This document shows, in pieces, positions 45,116 to 56,593 of a DNA stretch of 64,000 nucleotides. The position numbers and the translations under genes are program-made. The notes under the pieces are model-generated. The model had not been told where the DNA came from, ran no database searches, and saw only the letters and a program-made list of their open reading frames with translations. The number at the start of each line of letters is the position of its first letter. Position 1 is the stretch's first letter. Source of the DNA: Oopsacas minuta. Lineage: Eukaryota; Porifera; Hexactinellida; Lyssacinosida; Leucopsacidae. The stretch spans positions 1,214,077 through 1,278,076 of the forward strand of contig JAKMXF010000222.1 in assembly GCA_024704765.1 (NCBI GenBank). The letters are read 5' to 3'.

Positions 45116-46540
45116 ATGGCTGCTACTGGTAACAAACGCTGCTACTACGATATACTTTGTGTAGAAAGAAATGCTAGCGAGGACGATATTAGAAAATCTT
45201 ATAGGAAACTTGCATTGAAACTTCATCCAGATAAAAATCATAATTCAGAAGAATCAACGAAGAATTTCTCAGAGCTCCAGGCCGCATTTGAGGTATTAAT
45301 TGACAAACAGGAGAGAGCATGGTATGACAAACATCGTAAGGCTATCCTATCTACAGATTCTGATTACAAAAACTATAAAGATAATAGTATAGACTTATTG
45401 CCTTACTTCACAGCTTCTTGCTATACAGGGCTAGGTGATGAAGCTACTGAGTTCTTCTCTGTCTATAGAAATCTGTTTGATAAAATCTCACAGGAAGACA
45501 CACCCTTCAGAGAAGATCCTGACATAGTACCTCCCACTTTTGGAGACTCTACCAGTGATTATGATACAATAGTGTATAGTTTCTATGCCTACTGGATGAG
45601 CTATTCAACTCCTATGAGCTACGTATGGAAGGAGAAGTATGATATTAGAGAAGCTCCTACACGTCGTGTAGCTAGAGCTGCAGAGATGGATAATGTGAAA
45701 CTACGGGAACAAGCTAAGAAGGAGAGGAATGAGAGAGTAAGAACTCTAACTATGTTTGTACGTAAGAGAGATTCTAGAGTCAAAGCTTATGAAGAAATTT
45801 TGAATGAAAAGAGACGAGAAAGAGAAGCTAAAGTTAAAGAGCACCGCATTGAACAGAAACGTAATCTCTCTCGTATGTACGAGGCTAGTTCCCATACATT
45901 AGAGAATGGCGTGATTGAGATTTCAAGTGAGAGCTCTTCTGAATCTGATCTAGAAGCACGCGAAGAGAATTACTGTCCAGCCTGTGAGAAAAACTTCCAC
46001 AGTCACAAGACATTCCTGAATCATCAGAAATCTACTAGACATAAGGAGAACGTAGCTCTCCTTAGAACCCTACTAGAGGATCTCGATCCAATAGATGGTT
46101 TGGAGGAGTTAGATATTAATTCAGAGTATGAGGTACAGAAGAGTAGTAGTAAGAAGTCGAAGAAAAAGAAGAAGAAAAATAAAAATAATATAATTGAGAG
46201 CCCTCCTGATCTATCTGATCCTGATAACGATACTAATCAGTTAGCTGAGAATAATGATGATGATGATGATTGTATAATGTCTTCATTTGGTACTACTGAC
46301 ATACCTCCCAGTGAAGAGGGTGTCAAGGGGTGGAGCTACTTTGATGATAAGCCTCACCTCATGAAAAAGAGTAAGAAAGGAAAGAAGAAGGCTCATCCAA
46401 CTCAGACATTAGTTAAAATGAATGGTCCAGTTTCTAAGATTAATCCACTCGTCTGTAGAATATGTCAACAACAGTACCCTACCAGAAATCAACTTTTTAG
46501 ACATATTGAAGTAACTGGACACGCTGTAGCAAAAGTTTAA
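45116..46540 (+). CDS. DNAJC21: DnaJ homolog subfamily C member 21 (Jjj1-like)
   Basis: Intronless, 474 residues. A J domain occupies residues 8-72 (CYYDILCVERNASEDDIRKS, KLHPDKNHNSEE with HPD). A charged helical region (about 185-260) follows. Next come a C2H2 finger of the JAZ/U1-like type (CPACEKNFHSHKTFLNHQKS...H, about 297-320), a Lys-rich acidic region (KKSKKKKKKNKNN) and a second C2H2 finger at the C-terminus (CRICQQQYPTRNQLFRH...H). This order identifies DNAJC21/Jjj1, the Hsp70 co-chaperone that helps recycle shuttling factors from cytosolic pre-60S ribosomes. Length is near the human 531. Start chosen at the only ATG before the J domain. Confidence 0.95.
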   Translation: MAATGNKRCYYDILCVERNASEDDIRKSYRKLALKLHPDKNHNSEESTKNFSELQAAFEVLIDKQERAWYDKHRKAILSTDSDYKNYKDNSIDLLPYFTASCYTGLGDEATEFFSVYRNLFDKISQEDTPFREDPDIVPPTFGDSTSDYDTIVYSFYAYWMSYSTPMSYVWKEKYDIREAPTRRVARAAEMDNVKLREQAKKERNERVRTLTMFVRKRDSRVKAYEEILNEKRREREAKVKEHRIEQKRNLSRMYEASSHTLENGVIEISSESSSESDLEAREENYCPACEKNFHSHKTFLNHQKSTRHKENVALLRTLLEDLDPIDGLEELDINSEYEVQKSSSKKSKKKKKKNKNNIIESPPDLSDPDNDTNQLAENNDDDDDCIMSSFGTTDIPPSEEGVKGWSYFDDKPHLMKKSKKGKKKAHPTQTLVKMNGPVSKINPLVCRICQQQYPTRNQLFRHIEVTGHAVAKV

Positions 46541-47032
46541 CAATTAATCTCAATTTGTTAGGATTATTGATTGTATTATATTTAATTCATATCCTATTTT
46601 CTATAATCTTTAATTTATAATAACGGATTTTAAAACCTCCATTTATTGCATTTCTATGTGGAAATAACTGGCTTATCCCAAGAACTGGGATTAGATACTA
46701 TACACACCGACATTTGTTCATTTATGCTGTTAGGTTTGCGTATTCTGAACCTGCACAAGACCAATTAAATATTATCCATACCGGCATACCATATTCACTT
46801 TATATAAAGCGAGCCATGACCTACATTGGTCACGAGGAGCTAAATTATATCAATTACTATGTGAATACTAATTATACTTTGTTCTAAAAGACATTCTTTA
46901 TTGTAATGTATATTATTCTATGCACTCGTGTGTACGTAATTCACGATGGTAATATTTTCATATTAAACTGATTATTATACAATCCCAGCCTTATATCTGT
47001 CCAAATAGTTAGCGTATATTCTAGCATCTGTC
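46541..47032. other. Intergenic spacer
   Basis: AT-rich, 490 bases, nothing recognised. Confidence 0.4.
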
Positions 47033-49440
47033 ATGTCTGTGCTGTCTGCAATGGTAGATGACCTGCTGGGGCACAACAGGAATGAAGATGGAAGTTCAGA
47101 AATACACTGGTCAGATGAAAAGGTAGTTTATAAATATTATTACAATTAACATACTGTAACATCAACCCTCGGGGGAAATCAAAATCTGTTCGAGTTAACG
47201 GGAATTCGGGTTACTGGATGTTGACTATATATTATTATCACTACTCACTACTCAGGTGTGTAAGTATTTTCTCTGTGGATTCTGCCCTCACGATCTGTTC
47301 ACCAATACCAAGGCTGATTTAGGTTAGTTGATCTCTGAAAATAAACATCCCTCTCTTTCTAACTGTTATTATTTGTATTTGTAGGTCCTTGTAAGTTGCT
47401 TCATGACGAGAAATTGCTACTACAGTAAGTTATATACTTATAGTGTATACAGTAGACTATCATATACATCTTTCTAGAAATTGGAGATTAAGTTCATGGA
47501 TATTCACGTGTTTTGGATTATTTCATCAGACCGATAATTTCTATAACAAGCCCTCTCATAGTTTAGCATATATTTCTGTTTTATCATGTTTAATACTAAA
47601 TCATATGTAACTGCACGACACTGGGAAGTTACTCATCCCATAACTCTAGTTTGATATTTGATCATTGATAGGTATAATGAGAGTGACAAGCGAGGAGAAA
47701 TGGGTTATGAACATGATTTCTTGATTCTCCTGGAAGGTATCGTACAAGACTTGACCAGGAGACTACAGAGAGGGATTGAGAGACTAGATAGGACATATCA
47801 CACCCCTATTGAGGTAATCAATATGTACCTCTCTTCTATCATATTATAATTATTCCTATGTCACTATTTTAGAATAATCCTTAGTATAGTATGGTACTTA
47901 TTTTAAACATAAATTGTTAGGAGGAAGACGAATCTACGAAAGCGATCTCAGACAAGATTACAGAGCTACTAAGAAAGGTTCGTTGCTTGTTTTGAATGTA
48001 ACAGATTACTATGTAAAATTGTAATAAATTCATTTTGCTACTATTCATGACAAAATCCATCACAATAGCAATTCTGTTGATATAGGTTAACTATTGATAT
48101 AATTTGTCTTATTGTTTAATATTTTCGTTAGACTGAGAGGCTAGGAAGTGAGGGTAAGATAGATGCTGCACAGGAAGTTATGTCTGAGGTAGAAATACTC
48201 AAGAAAGAGAAGCATGGAATATTGGTTAGTGAGGACTGCTGGAAAGTTGTTCTTTGGTATCTTAAAAAGACTTTTTGCATATTGTAGTGGGTTGGGAATT
48301 GTCTCAAACCCCTTCAAAATGGTGTCGATGAATTATATACTTCCGAATTTGAGTCCATTATTTAATTGGTCTATCTTCTTTAGGCACAAAAGGCCGGGAA
48401 AGATCCTAACGATCCAAACGCTCTCCTCTCAAATGATCCAGAGAGACGACTAGAACTCTGTCAAGTTTGTGGTGCTTTTCTGATAGTAAACGACACACCT
48501 CGTCGTATTAACGACCACATGACTGGAAAGATGCATATGGGATATGCTAGGATTAGAAATACAGTAACTGAATTGAAGGTACAGTGAATAGCAGTATGTA
48601 ATAATTATATAAATATAATTGACTGTTTATGTTATTACGTCATGTGGAATGGTTAGAATTACCCACAAAAGTATTTCCTAAATTTTGTTTATTAAGAATC
48701 TTTCGTTTCTATCATAGTTCTACCCCAGTCGATCATTGCTATTTTATTTGCCAACTTAACAACTTTACTCCTGGCATTATACAGGTACACTGAGTATTGT
48801 ATAATTTCGAATACATTCATTCAATGTAGGTACGTACATAGTCACTCTATTCAGGAGAAGAAGTACTCGTATGTCCTACTCCTATATTGCAATACATTCT
48901 ATGTGTTACAACTTTTATTTGTACTTATTGTGATATTGACCACATAGTTGTATTTCATATACTACTAGTACATATTGACACATGAATTATTGACGCTATT
49001 TTGCATGTATATTTAGTTATTTATTCAACTTTTATCCCTACCGCTGTTTGCTCTATGTTTGTTGGTTGTTATAGATATCTCTTTATGGTGATAATGAATT
49101 GAGTACTAAGCAGTCTGTAAAGGAAGAAGGAGAGGTGAGTAGAGATGAACGAGTGTCTAAGAAACGAGCACATAATAGCAGATCTAGATCTCCTGTTGAT
49201 AAGAGACATAGAAGTTCATACAGTCGTGATGATAGTCACTCAGAGTCTAGATCCCATAGCCATAAACACAAGAGCTCTGGATCACACTCCCATTCAAGTC
49301 ATAAGAGGAGGAGTAGAGATAGTGAGGAGAGGAAGAGCAGATCTTCTCACAAGAGTCGTAGCAGAGATAGAAGACACAGAGATGATAGAAGTAGGAGTAG
49401 GAGTTGGAGTGGTGGTAGCAAGAAGAAGAGACACTATTGA
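47033..49440 (+). CDS. LUC7L3: LUC7L3-like U1 snRNP-associated splicing factor, eight exons
   Basis: Exons 47033-47122, 47256-47322, 47385-47424, 47672-47813, 47921-47977, 48132-48224, 48384-48578 and 49075-49440 join in phase to 349 residues. Residues about 31-60 form the first LUC7 zinc finger, CCCH type (VCKYFLCGFCPHDLF ... GPCKLLHDE). A coiled-coil region (TERLGSEGKIDAAQEVM) and the second, C2H2 finger (CQVCGAFLIVNDTPRRINDH ... GKMHMGYA, about 182-210) follow, then an Arg/Ser/His-rich RS domain to the end. GAFLIV and KMHMGYA favour LUC7L3 (CROP) over LUC7L/L2. LUC7 proteins stabilise the U1 snRNA-5' splice site duplex. The RS tail is much shorter than in vertebrates. Confidence 0.93.
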
Positions 49441-50458
49441 TTAATAACCAGATTATTCAGATAATAGTAAGTATTCTTAATCTCTGTCAGGTAATTAGTA
49501 TTATTAATTTATTGCTTATGTAGAATTACGTAGATGTGTGAAGGTAATAATCATATAATTATTGAATGGGATTTTGGTGTTTTGTTGTCCTATGTAATTA
49601 TTAAGTATGTAATTTGGGAAATGTTTAGCGTTACTCAATGCATTTCATTCAATGAGTAAGCAAATACCAAAATTCAAAAAATTTATATTTCTTTGCTAAA
49701 ATGGATATTTAGTAAAATAATATGTTTCAATAACCAATAATTTTATTTGGTAAATTTAAGTCGATACAGACGGTGATTTGAGACGACTATACTTTAGGTA
49801 GTGGCCCAGTATTGAAATGATTGCCTATATTATTATTATTTTGTTTATTTGTAAGCAATTTATATTACAAATATTACAATAAAATAGCTATTATATTACT
49901 TTACTTGATTTTTCAGATTTTCTTATCCTCTTATATCTCTAGCTCATTGTGATTCTGTCTTTACAACCAATCATATTGTTTACGATCTCTCTACAGGACA
50001 TTGCCTTTATTATTATTTTATTTACAATTGTTAATCTATAGCTCTACCATATTCTTGCAGTTCATATATACTTTCCTTTCCTAATGCTAATACACTTTTT
50101 AGCTTCTATTGAATTCTAAATTAGTGGGTTTCATAATAACACATACCAACACTACACATCAATAATAAATGAATTAACTCCTGCTTATAAGTACGTAATT
50201 AGTAGAATTAAGTTCATAGCTATGCTGGGTAATAAATCTATTTATTAATGTGGCAGCATAGGAGGTCAGGTTTACATATTAAATAATAGACTCTGATTAA
50301 ATACATTTAATACAATTGGACTTGCATTTCCGACTACTGTGTAATAAGTGGGGAATCCTACTGTAACGTACTATCATTGATTATTCCTAAATACTGATTG
50401 GGCATATTATAACACATTCAATATTTAATACAATCTTTATCTATCTAGTATAGCTATA
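49441..50458. other. Intergenic region with dispersed repeat
   Basis: About 1 kb. 49660-49800 is an inverted relative of 20332-20460 (GCTAAAATGGATATTTAGTA, AGACGGTGATTTGAGAC). The rest is AT-rich without a gene. Confidence 0.55.
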
Positions 50459-52804
50459 ATGACATCCCTTCATTCCTCTCTACCCTCTCCCGGCAGAATA
50501 ACATGGAGTAAGGACCTGTCGGCCATAGCTAGAGATCCAAACACTCAATACCTCAGAGTACGTCACGTGGTTATCCGAGGTACTGAGATAAATCAGAAAC
50601 CCTCTCCTTACGTAGTTTATAAGATAGATGTAGTTACTGAGTCTAACAACTGGTTTGTGTATAAGCGATACTCACAGTTCCACAGTTTGCATTTCAAACT
50701 CCACAAGAAGTTTGGTTTGTCTTGGGACTTGCTTCCTAAAAAAATAGTCTCTGGTAATTTAGATCCAAAGAACATATCAACAAGGAAGAAGCTCTTGGAG
50801 CATTACCTCCAGAAGCTAATCAATTCTGACAGTAATATAGCCATGTGTAATGAACTCTTACATTTCCTAGATGTGTATTATCACGATGTTGTCTACGTCA
50901 CTCGCTCTCTGTCTTCATTCGTGTTCAAACACGGAGATGCTATCCTCTCCAACCGACAGCTATTCCAGCTAAGTCCCACTGAGATATACTGTATCGGGAA
51001 AAGATTGAAACTTCCTGTAGAGACTAGTCCAAGTGACGTGAGCGACTCCTCACAGGACCTGGGTCATCTATTCTCTTTCATCCACCAGCTACACGACCTA
51101 ATGATTGCTCCCAGACCTGAAATAGGTCATTTTGGTAATGTATCATTCGACCTATCAGTATTCAAATCTCTTTCCTATCTTGTCCTTAACAATCTTGACG
51201 TTACTCTGATGGAGGGACTACAGAATTTACAAGGACAGATCTTAGACTTTAGATGTCACAGGTGTATCTCCTCACTAGATGACGTCCTCGTGCACCCTGT
51301 CTGCTCACAGGCACCCTCCCCCCTTCACCCTCCCAACACAGATCATTGGCGTGTAGAAATGACAGCTCGTTTGGTCCAGCACAAGCTCGTACTCCAGCCC
51401 TGGCATTTTCTAGAGAAATTAGACCTCAGTTATAACAAGATATCATCTGTATCTCAAACACTACACCTCCTGCCGTCTTTACATACCCTCTCTCTCTCAC
51501 ACAACCGTCTCTCCCAGTTAGATCTCCATCTGTTCTCGTTTATATCTCTGAAGCATGTAGATGTATCTCATAATACAATTAATCTTATATATCGCAGCAA
51601 GGCTCCCTTACTCACTATCACTTCTCTTAACGTATCATACAACCAGCTACAGAACCTGGACAGCACGGACTGTGTACCTAACATATCTCATCTCAACTTC
51701 TCTCACAATCTAGTACACTCTCTGCTGGAATTAGACAAGATGCTTAAACTATCTAAACTCACTCGATTTGACTTTGCTTATAACCCTATTAGTTCCCAGA
51801 AGAATGCACGTATTTCTATAGCAGCAAAATTCTACGTACACAACAAACCAGTAGAGCTAGATGGTAGTGAGATAACTGAGAAGGAAAAATACAAGATAAT
51901 GTCTAATATCAACAAGTTTGGTAGTAATGTACAGAACTGGCCTAATGCTATATCTCATGTTTCAATATCAAATGTAATAGCAACTAGTTGGATTAACGAG
52001 CAGACATCATCTAGAGATCATCAGCGTAGTTTAAGCTATAGTATAAGCAACAGTCTCTTGTTAGAAGATCCGAATTATGAGGTCAGTTGGTCCCACTTCT
52101 CAAGTCCTACTGGAGGAACTCAATCTCCCTCTATAACAAGCAGTGCTATATCTACCCCAGTAGACTCCCTCTCTTCCCCTACTCCTCCACTGAGGAACGT
52201 TCTCACCCCAGAGAATCCTCTAGAAGATGTGTTCATATATTCTGACTCTTCTCAGTCCCAACAACTGTTGCTAGATACTGATAACTCTCAAGGGTATTTG
52301 GAACCTCCCACTATCATATCTCCTGTTCCTCTTCCTGATGAGACAGCTACAGCTGATTCCTTGGATGAAGATTTAGACTTGTCTCACACCCCTATCCCCC
52401 CAGGGAGTCGTACACCTGATTTAGACTGTGGTGTAATAACTGTGTCAAAATGTGCCCTGGCTCATGCACTAGCTCTACTCAGTGTAAATGATTCAGAACA
52501 GTTTTTAGATGAATCAGAACATACACCTAAACCTGCTACAGTTTGCTATACATCTGAATCAATTACAGCTGCTATTAACACTATTAACCTAACTGATCAG
52601 ACAAGGAATGTCATACCTGAGGAGAGCTGTACTATGCAACAGGTGCAGTTAGAGGATAAAATTATGCAAGCAATAAACTCTATGTTAGATTCCGCAGAAG
52701 TGACAGACCTGCACATCAACATGAATAATCAGCCGCAGGAGTCCGAAAGCAATCAGCTAAGACCTCATGATATTGCATGTAGCATAAATGAGCGTGTTCT
52801 ATAA
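50459..52804 (+). CDS. NISCH: Nischarin-like protein (PX domain + leucine-rich repeats)
   Basis: Intronless, 781 residues. A PX domain covers about residues 30-145 (YVVYKIDVVTESNNWFVYKR YSQF type, with RKKLLEHYLQKLI). A linker follows, then leucine-rich repeats at about 310-440 (LEKLDLSYNKISSVSQTLHL, LHTLSLSHNRLSQLDLHLF, ITSLNVSYNQLQNL, ISHLNFSHNLVHSLLEL) capped by FDFAYNPIS and a conserved VHNKPVELDG segment. The rest is Ser/Thr/Asp-rich. PX followed by this LRR block is characteristic of nischarin/IRAS, an endosomal PI3P-binding regulator of integrins, PAK and Rac. Vertebrate nischarin is about 1,500 residues; this one lacks the C-terminal half, as several invertebrate homologues do. Confidence 0.9.
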   Translation: MTSLHSSLPSPGRITWSKDLSAIARDPNTQYLRVRHVVIRGTEINQKPSPYVVYKIDVVTESNNWFVYKRYSQFHSLHFKLHKKFGLSWDLLPKKIVSGNLDPKNISTRKKLLEHYLQKLINSDSNIAMCNELLHFLDVYYHDVVYVTRSLSSFVFKHGDAILSNRQLFQLSPTEIYCIGKRLKLPVETSPSDVSDSSQDLGHLFSFIHQLHDLMIAPRPEIGHFGNVSFDLSVFKSLSYLVLNNLDVTLMEGLQNLQGQILDFRCHRCISSLDDVLVHPVCSQAPSPLHPPNTDHWRVEMTARLVQHKLVLQPWHFLEKLDLSYNKISSVSQTLHLLPSLHTLSLSHNRLSQLDLHLFSFISLKHVDVSHNTINLIYRSKAPLLTITSLNVSYNQLQNLDSTDCVPNISHLNFSHNLVHSLLELDKMLKLSKLTRFDFAYNPISSQKNARISIAAKFYVHNKPVELDGSEITEKEKYKIMSNINKFGSNVQNWPNAISHVSISNVIATSWINEQTSSRDHQRSLSYSISNSLLLEDPNYEVSWSHFSSPTGGTQSPSITSSAISTPVDSLSSPTPPLRNVLTPENPLEDVFIYSDSSQSQQLLLDTDNSQGYLEPPTIISPVPLPDETATADSLDEDLDLSHTPIPPGSRTPDLDCGVITVSKCALAHALALLSVNDSEQFLDESEHTPKPATVCYTSESITAAINTINLTDQTRNVIPEESCTMQQVQLEDKIMQAINSMLDSAEVTDLHINMNNQPQESESNQLRPHDIACSINERVL

Positions 52805-52813
52805 TACAATTCA

Positions 52814-54143
52814 TTCCTTCAGCGACATTCAATCGTTGTATTTTTCGTTCTTGATCCCTGTTTTTTGTTTCTAAGTGTGCATATAGCATTTGTATGTTTA
52901 CACTTTGGTATTATCCTGTCTGCTCTCATCTCGCTTTTCAGTTAACCAATTGGTTTGTGGATTTATTATCACATTTTTGTATTTGTTGGATTTATGATAT
53001 TCTGAATATTATTTCTATAATTAATTTGCCTTTTCAATAAATAATTTTATTTTAGCAATCTAGACTATTTAAATGGCTTCAAACGGAGAAGACGATTTGA
53101 ATGACTTTCTAAAACGCGAAGAAGAAAAGTTCTCTCAGCTTGGAGATCCTGCTCTAACTAGCTCTCCACCCCCTGATATCCAAGAAATCATAACTCAGAG
53201 AGATGAAAAGGAAAGAGCTGAAACAGAAGCTTTAGCCTTTAGAGCATCTCTTGAGGATGAGTCAAGTAACATATCAGCTCTTGAGCTTACACCTGCTGTA
53301 TATCAGCGTAGATCTTCAGTAGAAGCTATTCCCGAATCGAGTATGCGACGCTCATCACTTGAAGCTACATCTATTGAAATGGCCAGTACAGCCTTGTCTC
53401 AAGATACTGGTGACTCTATGTTCTCTGTAGAACCTGAATGTATCCAGGCTTGGAGGCGTGACAAGGAAGAGATGCTTGACCAGAAAGAAGCTGAGGCAAG
53501 CGAGGAGATGAGAAAATGGAGAGAAGCAGCTCAGCAAGAGCTCAGAGATTGGTACGATCATCACAATAGTCAAGTTGAGACCAGAAAGCAAGACAACAGA
53601 GCTGCAGAGCAAGCCTTCATAGATGAGAGGGATCAGTTGGTGCCGGGCACAGAATGGGAGAAAGTAGCAAACCTATGCGACTTCTCTGCAAAAGGCCCCG
53701 GTAGGAATTCTAAAGATGTTTCTAGAATGCGTTCCATCTACCTCCATCTAAAGGAGAATCCCCCAGTACAGAAGGTATAGCCCTCCTACTGTAACTTAGT
53801 TCTCTCTTTATAACTTTACTTAGTAATATAATATCAGCTAGGCTAGTAGCGAGAAGTGAGGTTGTATATACATTTACTCAAACTTATTCTTGTTCATAAC
53901 TCCCTCGTTTGATAGTATCCATACTATCCTACTGTTTACCCATGTGTATGTTGTTCTATGTGTGTGTGAGTGTTGTATTGTTAGAATATACTCTCTATTA
54001 TTATAGTTAAGTTTTATATCTTCTCTTTAGATTGAAGGAATGTTGCATTGTGTTGATTGGTTATCTGAAATTTGTTGGTCGAAATTTTATCTATCAGGGA
54101 GTCCACAGGGTAGCTCTGTTAGGATACTGATCCTGAACTAATT
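52814..54143. repeat. Segmental duplication, original copy
   Basis: Begins ten bases after the nischarin stop codon, spans the clathrin light chain gene and its 3' flank. It recurs in the same orientation at 56337-57559 with very high identity, two deletions and one insertion in the second copy. Confidence 0.9.
53073..53780 (+). CDS. Clathrin light chain
   Basis: 235 residues in one coding exon; a TTTTATTTTAG acceptor-like site at about 53045-53055 suggests a 5' UTR intron. N-terminus MASNGEDDLNDFLKREEEKF is acidic. The heavy-chain-binding helix (about 115-190) has many Glu/Lys/Arg with WRRDKEEMLDQKEAEASEEM. The C-terminus WEKVANLCDFSAK...SKDVSRMRSIYLHLKENP is the signature end of clathrin light chains. 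The protein coats the heavy chain leg and regulates lattice assembly and actin coupling through Hip1. The length fits CLTA/CLTB; the duplication separating those is vertebrate-specific, so no A/B symbol is given. Confidence 0.95.
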   Translation: MASNGEDDLNDFLKREEEKFSQLGDPALTSSPPPDIQEIITQRDEKERAETEALAFRASLEDESSNISALELTPAVYQRRSSVEAIPESSMRRSSLEATSIEMASTALSQDTGDSMFSVEPECIQAWRRDKEEMLDQKEAEASEEMRKWREAAQQELRDWYDHHNSQVETRKQDNRAAEQAFIDERDQLVPGTEWEKVANLCDFSAKGPGRNSKDVSRMRSIYLHLKENPPVQKV

Positions 54144-54766
54144 CGAGTTTCATGGTCGGTGACACTTTGTATGTTAGTGGCTGCTGAGTTGGCACTTTTA
54201 GATGCCGACTAAGCACCTTGATTACCTCATGATTGGGTTATATCACGACGTGCCCAATTCGCATGTTTGTATTTGGAATTCAATAGGAAGCTCTAAGTGT
54301 TTACAATCTATCCAATCGTGAATTTGATGTTTTTGTAGATATAAATTTCACACATTTTGGGTAAAATTTATTCCTCGGTTTTGAATGTATTATTAGCTTA
54401 TGCAGTCAGTATTTTGGATCTGCTATTAATATGTAATTATCATTTCTCATTACCTTGACAGATTTTTAGCTTATGTAGCTTAATTGCTGTTAGAATGATT
54501 TGGGAGGTAAACAATGTAATTGTTAAGAATTCTATTATTATCCATAGTGTAAATCCATCCATCATACACATTGTGACTGTTACTACAACAAATTTTTATT
54601 GTGTATGGTGAATTTTTCATGCAACAAAGATGCACCTGTCCCCCCTAGCCTGTCATCTTTGTCCCATTGTCTCTTATAGTATGACAACATCTGTTAATGT
54701 ACGGGACTATATTTGCAGATTAACAAGAATAGACTTACTATCGTTTGGAGTTTGACAACATGTGTA
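54144..54766. other. Spacer before mariner
   Basis: No gene seen. ATCCATCATACACATTGTGA around 54555 and ATTGTGTATGGTGAATTT around 54598 are loosely inverted. Confidence 0.35.
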
Positions 54767-55909
54767 CAGGGTGGCTCCAAAGCTCTGATACAAAATCATG
54801 ATTAATATACAACCATTATCAGGAAGTATTCTCAATGGTTTGCTCTCCCACGACATACCTTATACGCTTCCTAACAAATATTATTTCAATTTGGTGTATT
54901 CTATTTCGAAAAAAAATTGTGATTGGCCATGGAATCTGAGAGGTCAGCAATTATTGAGTTGCATATGGCGGGGAAAAGTCCATCAGAAATTTTGAAACTG
55001 CTGAATATTGCAAAAGGACGTAGGGCATTTATCTACAGGACGATAAATCGATATAAGGAAACTGGGGACACTGTAGACAAGCCGAGATCTGGTCGTCCAT
55101 GCTCTGTAACGACCTCAGCTCTCAAGAAAGTGGTGCGAGAACGGATTCGGCGGAACCCACACCGTTCGATATTGGAGTTCTCGAAAATACCATTTTCTCA
55201 GATGAGAAAATTTTCACCATTGAAGAGGCTACAGCCAAAACGACAGAGTCATCTCGCCCTCAGTTTCAGCGATCCCTGATAAATTCAGGTATATCAGTCG
55301 GATGAAGAAACCACTGTCGGTGAGGGTTTGGGCTGGGGTCTCTGCTGTTGGTCGGACACCACTGATTTTCATCCCCCCAGGAGTGAAAATCAATGCCAAA
55401 ACATACCAAGAGCTTGTATTAGAGCCTGTGGTAAAAGGTCTGAGCCAGACCATGTTTTCTGGACAGCAATTTGTCTTCCAACAAGATGGTGCTCCCGCCC
55501 ATACGGCCAATACGTCCCAAGATTGGCTGAAGCACAATATTCCCAATTTTATACATAAGGATGAATGGCCACCATACAGTCCCGATTTAAATCCCATGGA
55601 CTATTCTGTATGGTCTATCTTGGAAAACAAGGCTTGTTCTGTGTCACACAACACAGTTAGCTCTCTAAAGATTTCCTTGTGTCTAGAATGGGAGAAGATA
55701 CCCCAAGAAACTCTGCGTGCCGCAGTAAAAGGATTCCCGAACAGACTCAGGGCTGTCATTTGCAAAAAGGGTGGTTATATTGAATAAATGACTAGGCAAT
55801 CTCTTCCTAATAGCATGTATTAATTATATATAGAGAATCAATAATGTAGGTCATGCTGAATAAATATTATAGACAAAATGGTTTGTATCAGAACTTTGGA
55901 GCCACCCTG
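54767..55909 (+). mobile_element. Mariner element, DD37D type, 1,143 bp
   Basis: Inverted ends CAGGGTGGCTCCAAAG (54767 onward and inverted up to 55909) extend about 27 bp with one or two differences, and TA flanks both sides. The full-length size and intact ends suggest a fairly recent arrival. It lies between the two direct copies of the clathrin light chain segment. The transposase gene inside is deleted and frameshifted. Confidence 0.9.
54929..55787 (+). pseudogene. Mariner transposase, internally deleted and frameshifted
   Basis: ATG 54929 starts the N-terminal helix-turn-helix (RSAIIELHMAGKSPSEILKL, then RGRP-like KPRSGRPCSV). After about residue 78 (RRNPHRSI) the frame shifts, and the linker with the second DNA-binding helix is missing, some 60 residues by comparison with the family. 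The nuclease resumes at NTIFSDEKIFT (first Asp) in another frame, then in a third frame from about 55294 with VRVWAGVSAVGRTPL, FQQDGAPAHTA (second Asp) and PPYSPDLNPMDYSVW (third Asp). There are 37 residues between the second and third Asp, the DD37D (maT-like) spacing. The protein cannot be made intact from this copy. Confidence 0.88.
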
Positions 55910-55911
55910 TA

Positions 55912-56336
55912 TGTAATAAGTAGGCAAACTAGGCATAATCAATTACCCCTAACTAGCCGTTCCAACGAAATTTCCAGCACCATTCTGAGTAATATGCTAA
56001 GAGGTGTGAAAATATGATAAATCATATAGATATAAATTCGAAATTATTAAAATTTGAATCGCCAGACTCGATTACCCCTAACTAGCAGTTGAAATGAAAG
56101 TTCTAGCATCATTTTGAAAATATGTTTAATCACATGATAAATATGCGAACTTACAAGCTCTGAAAATGTCAAAATCGGACTCTATGCACCTAACTACCTT
56201 AATTAATCATCAAAAAGGTGTGAAATATTCACTTCAGAAAAAATTCTTACCCGAGGAGCAAATCTCCGACCCAAAATGTATACGTATGTGTACCCGTTTT
56301 TATGTGAATCGGACTGCTAGATTTTGCATGACCGCG
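55912..56336. repeat. Dispersed repeat fragment ending at the duplication border
   Basis: It contains repeated phrases (ATTACCCCTAACTAGC at about 55940 and 56070; AGGTGTGAAAATAT) and ends GGACTGCTAGATTTTGCATG ACCGCG. This resembles the tail of the repeat at about 20900-20930 (GGACTGGTAGATTTCGCATG). The duplicated clathrin segment begins immediately after. Confidence 0.55.
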
Positions 56337-56593
56337 TTCCTTCAGCGACATTCAATCGTTGTATTTTTCGTTCTTGATCCGTTTTTTGTTTCTAAGTGTG
56401 CATATAGCATTTGTATGTTTACACTTTGGTATTATCCTGTCTGCTCTCATCTCGCTTTTCAGTTAACCAATTGGTTTGTAGAGTTATTATCACATTTTTG
56501 TATTTGTTGGATTTATGATATTCTGAATATTATTTCTATAATTAATTTGCCTTTTCAATAAATAATTTTATTTTAGCAATCTAGACTATTTAA

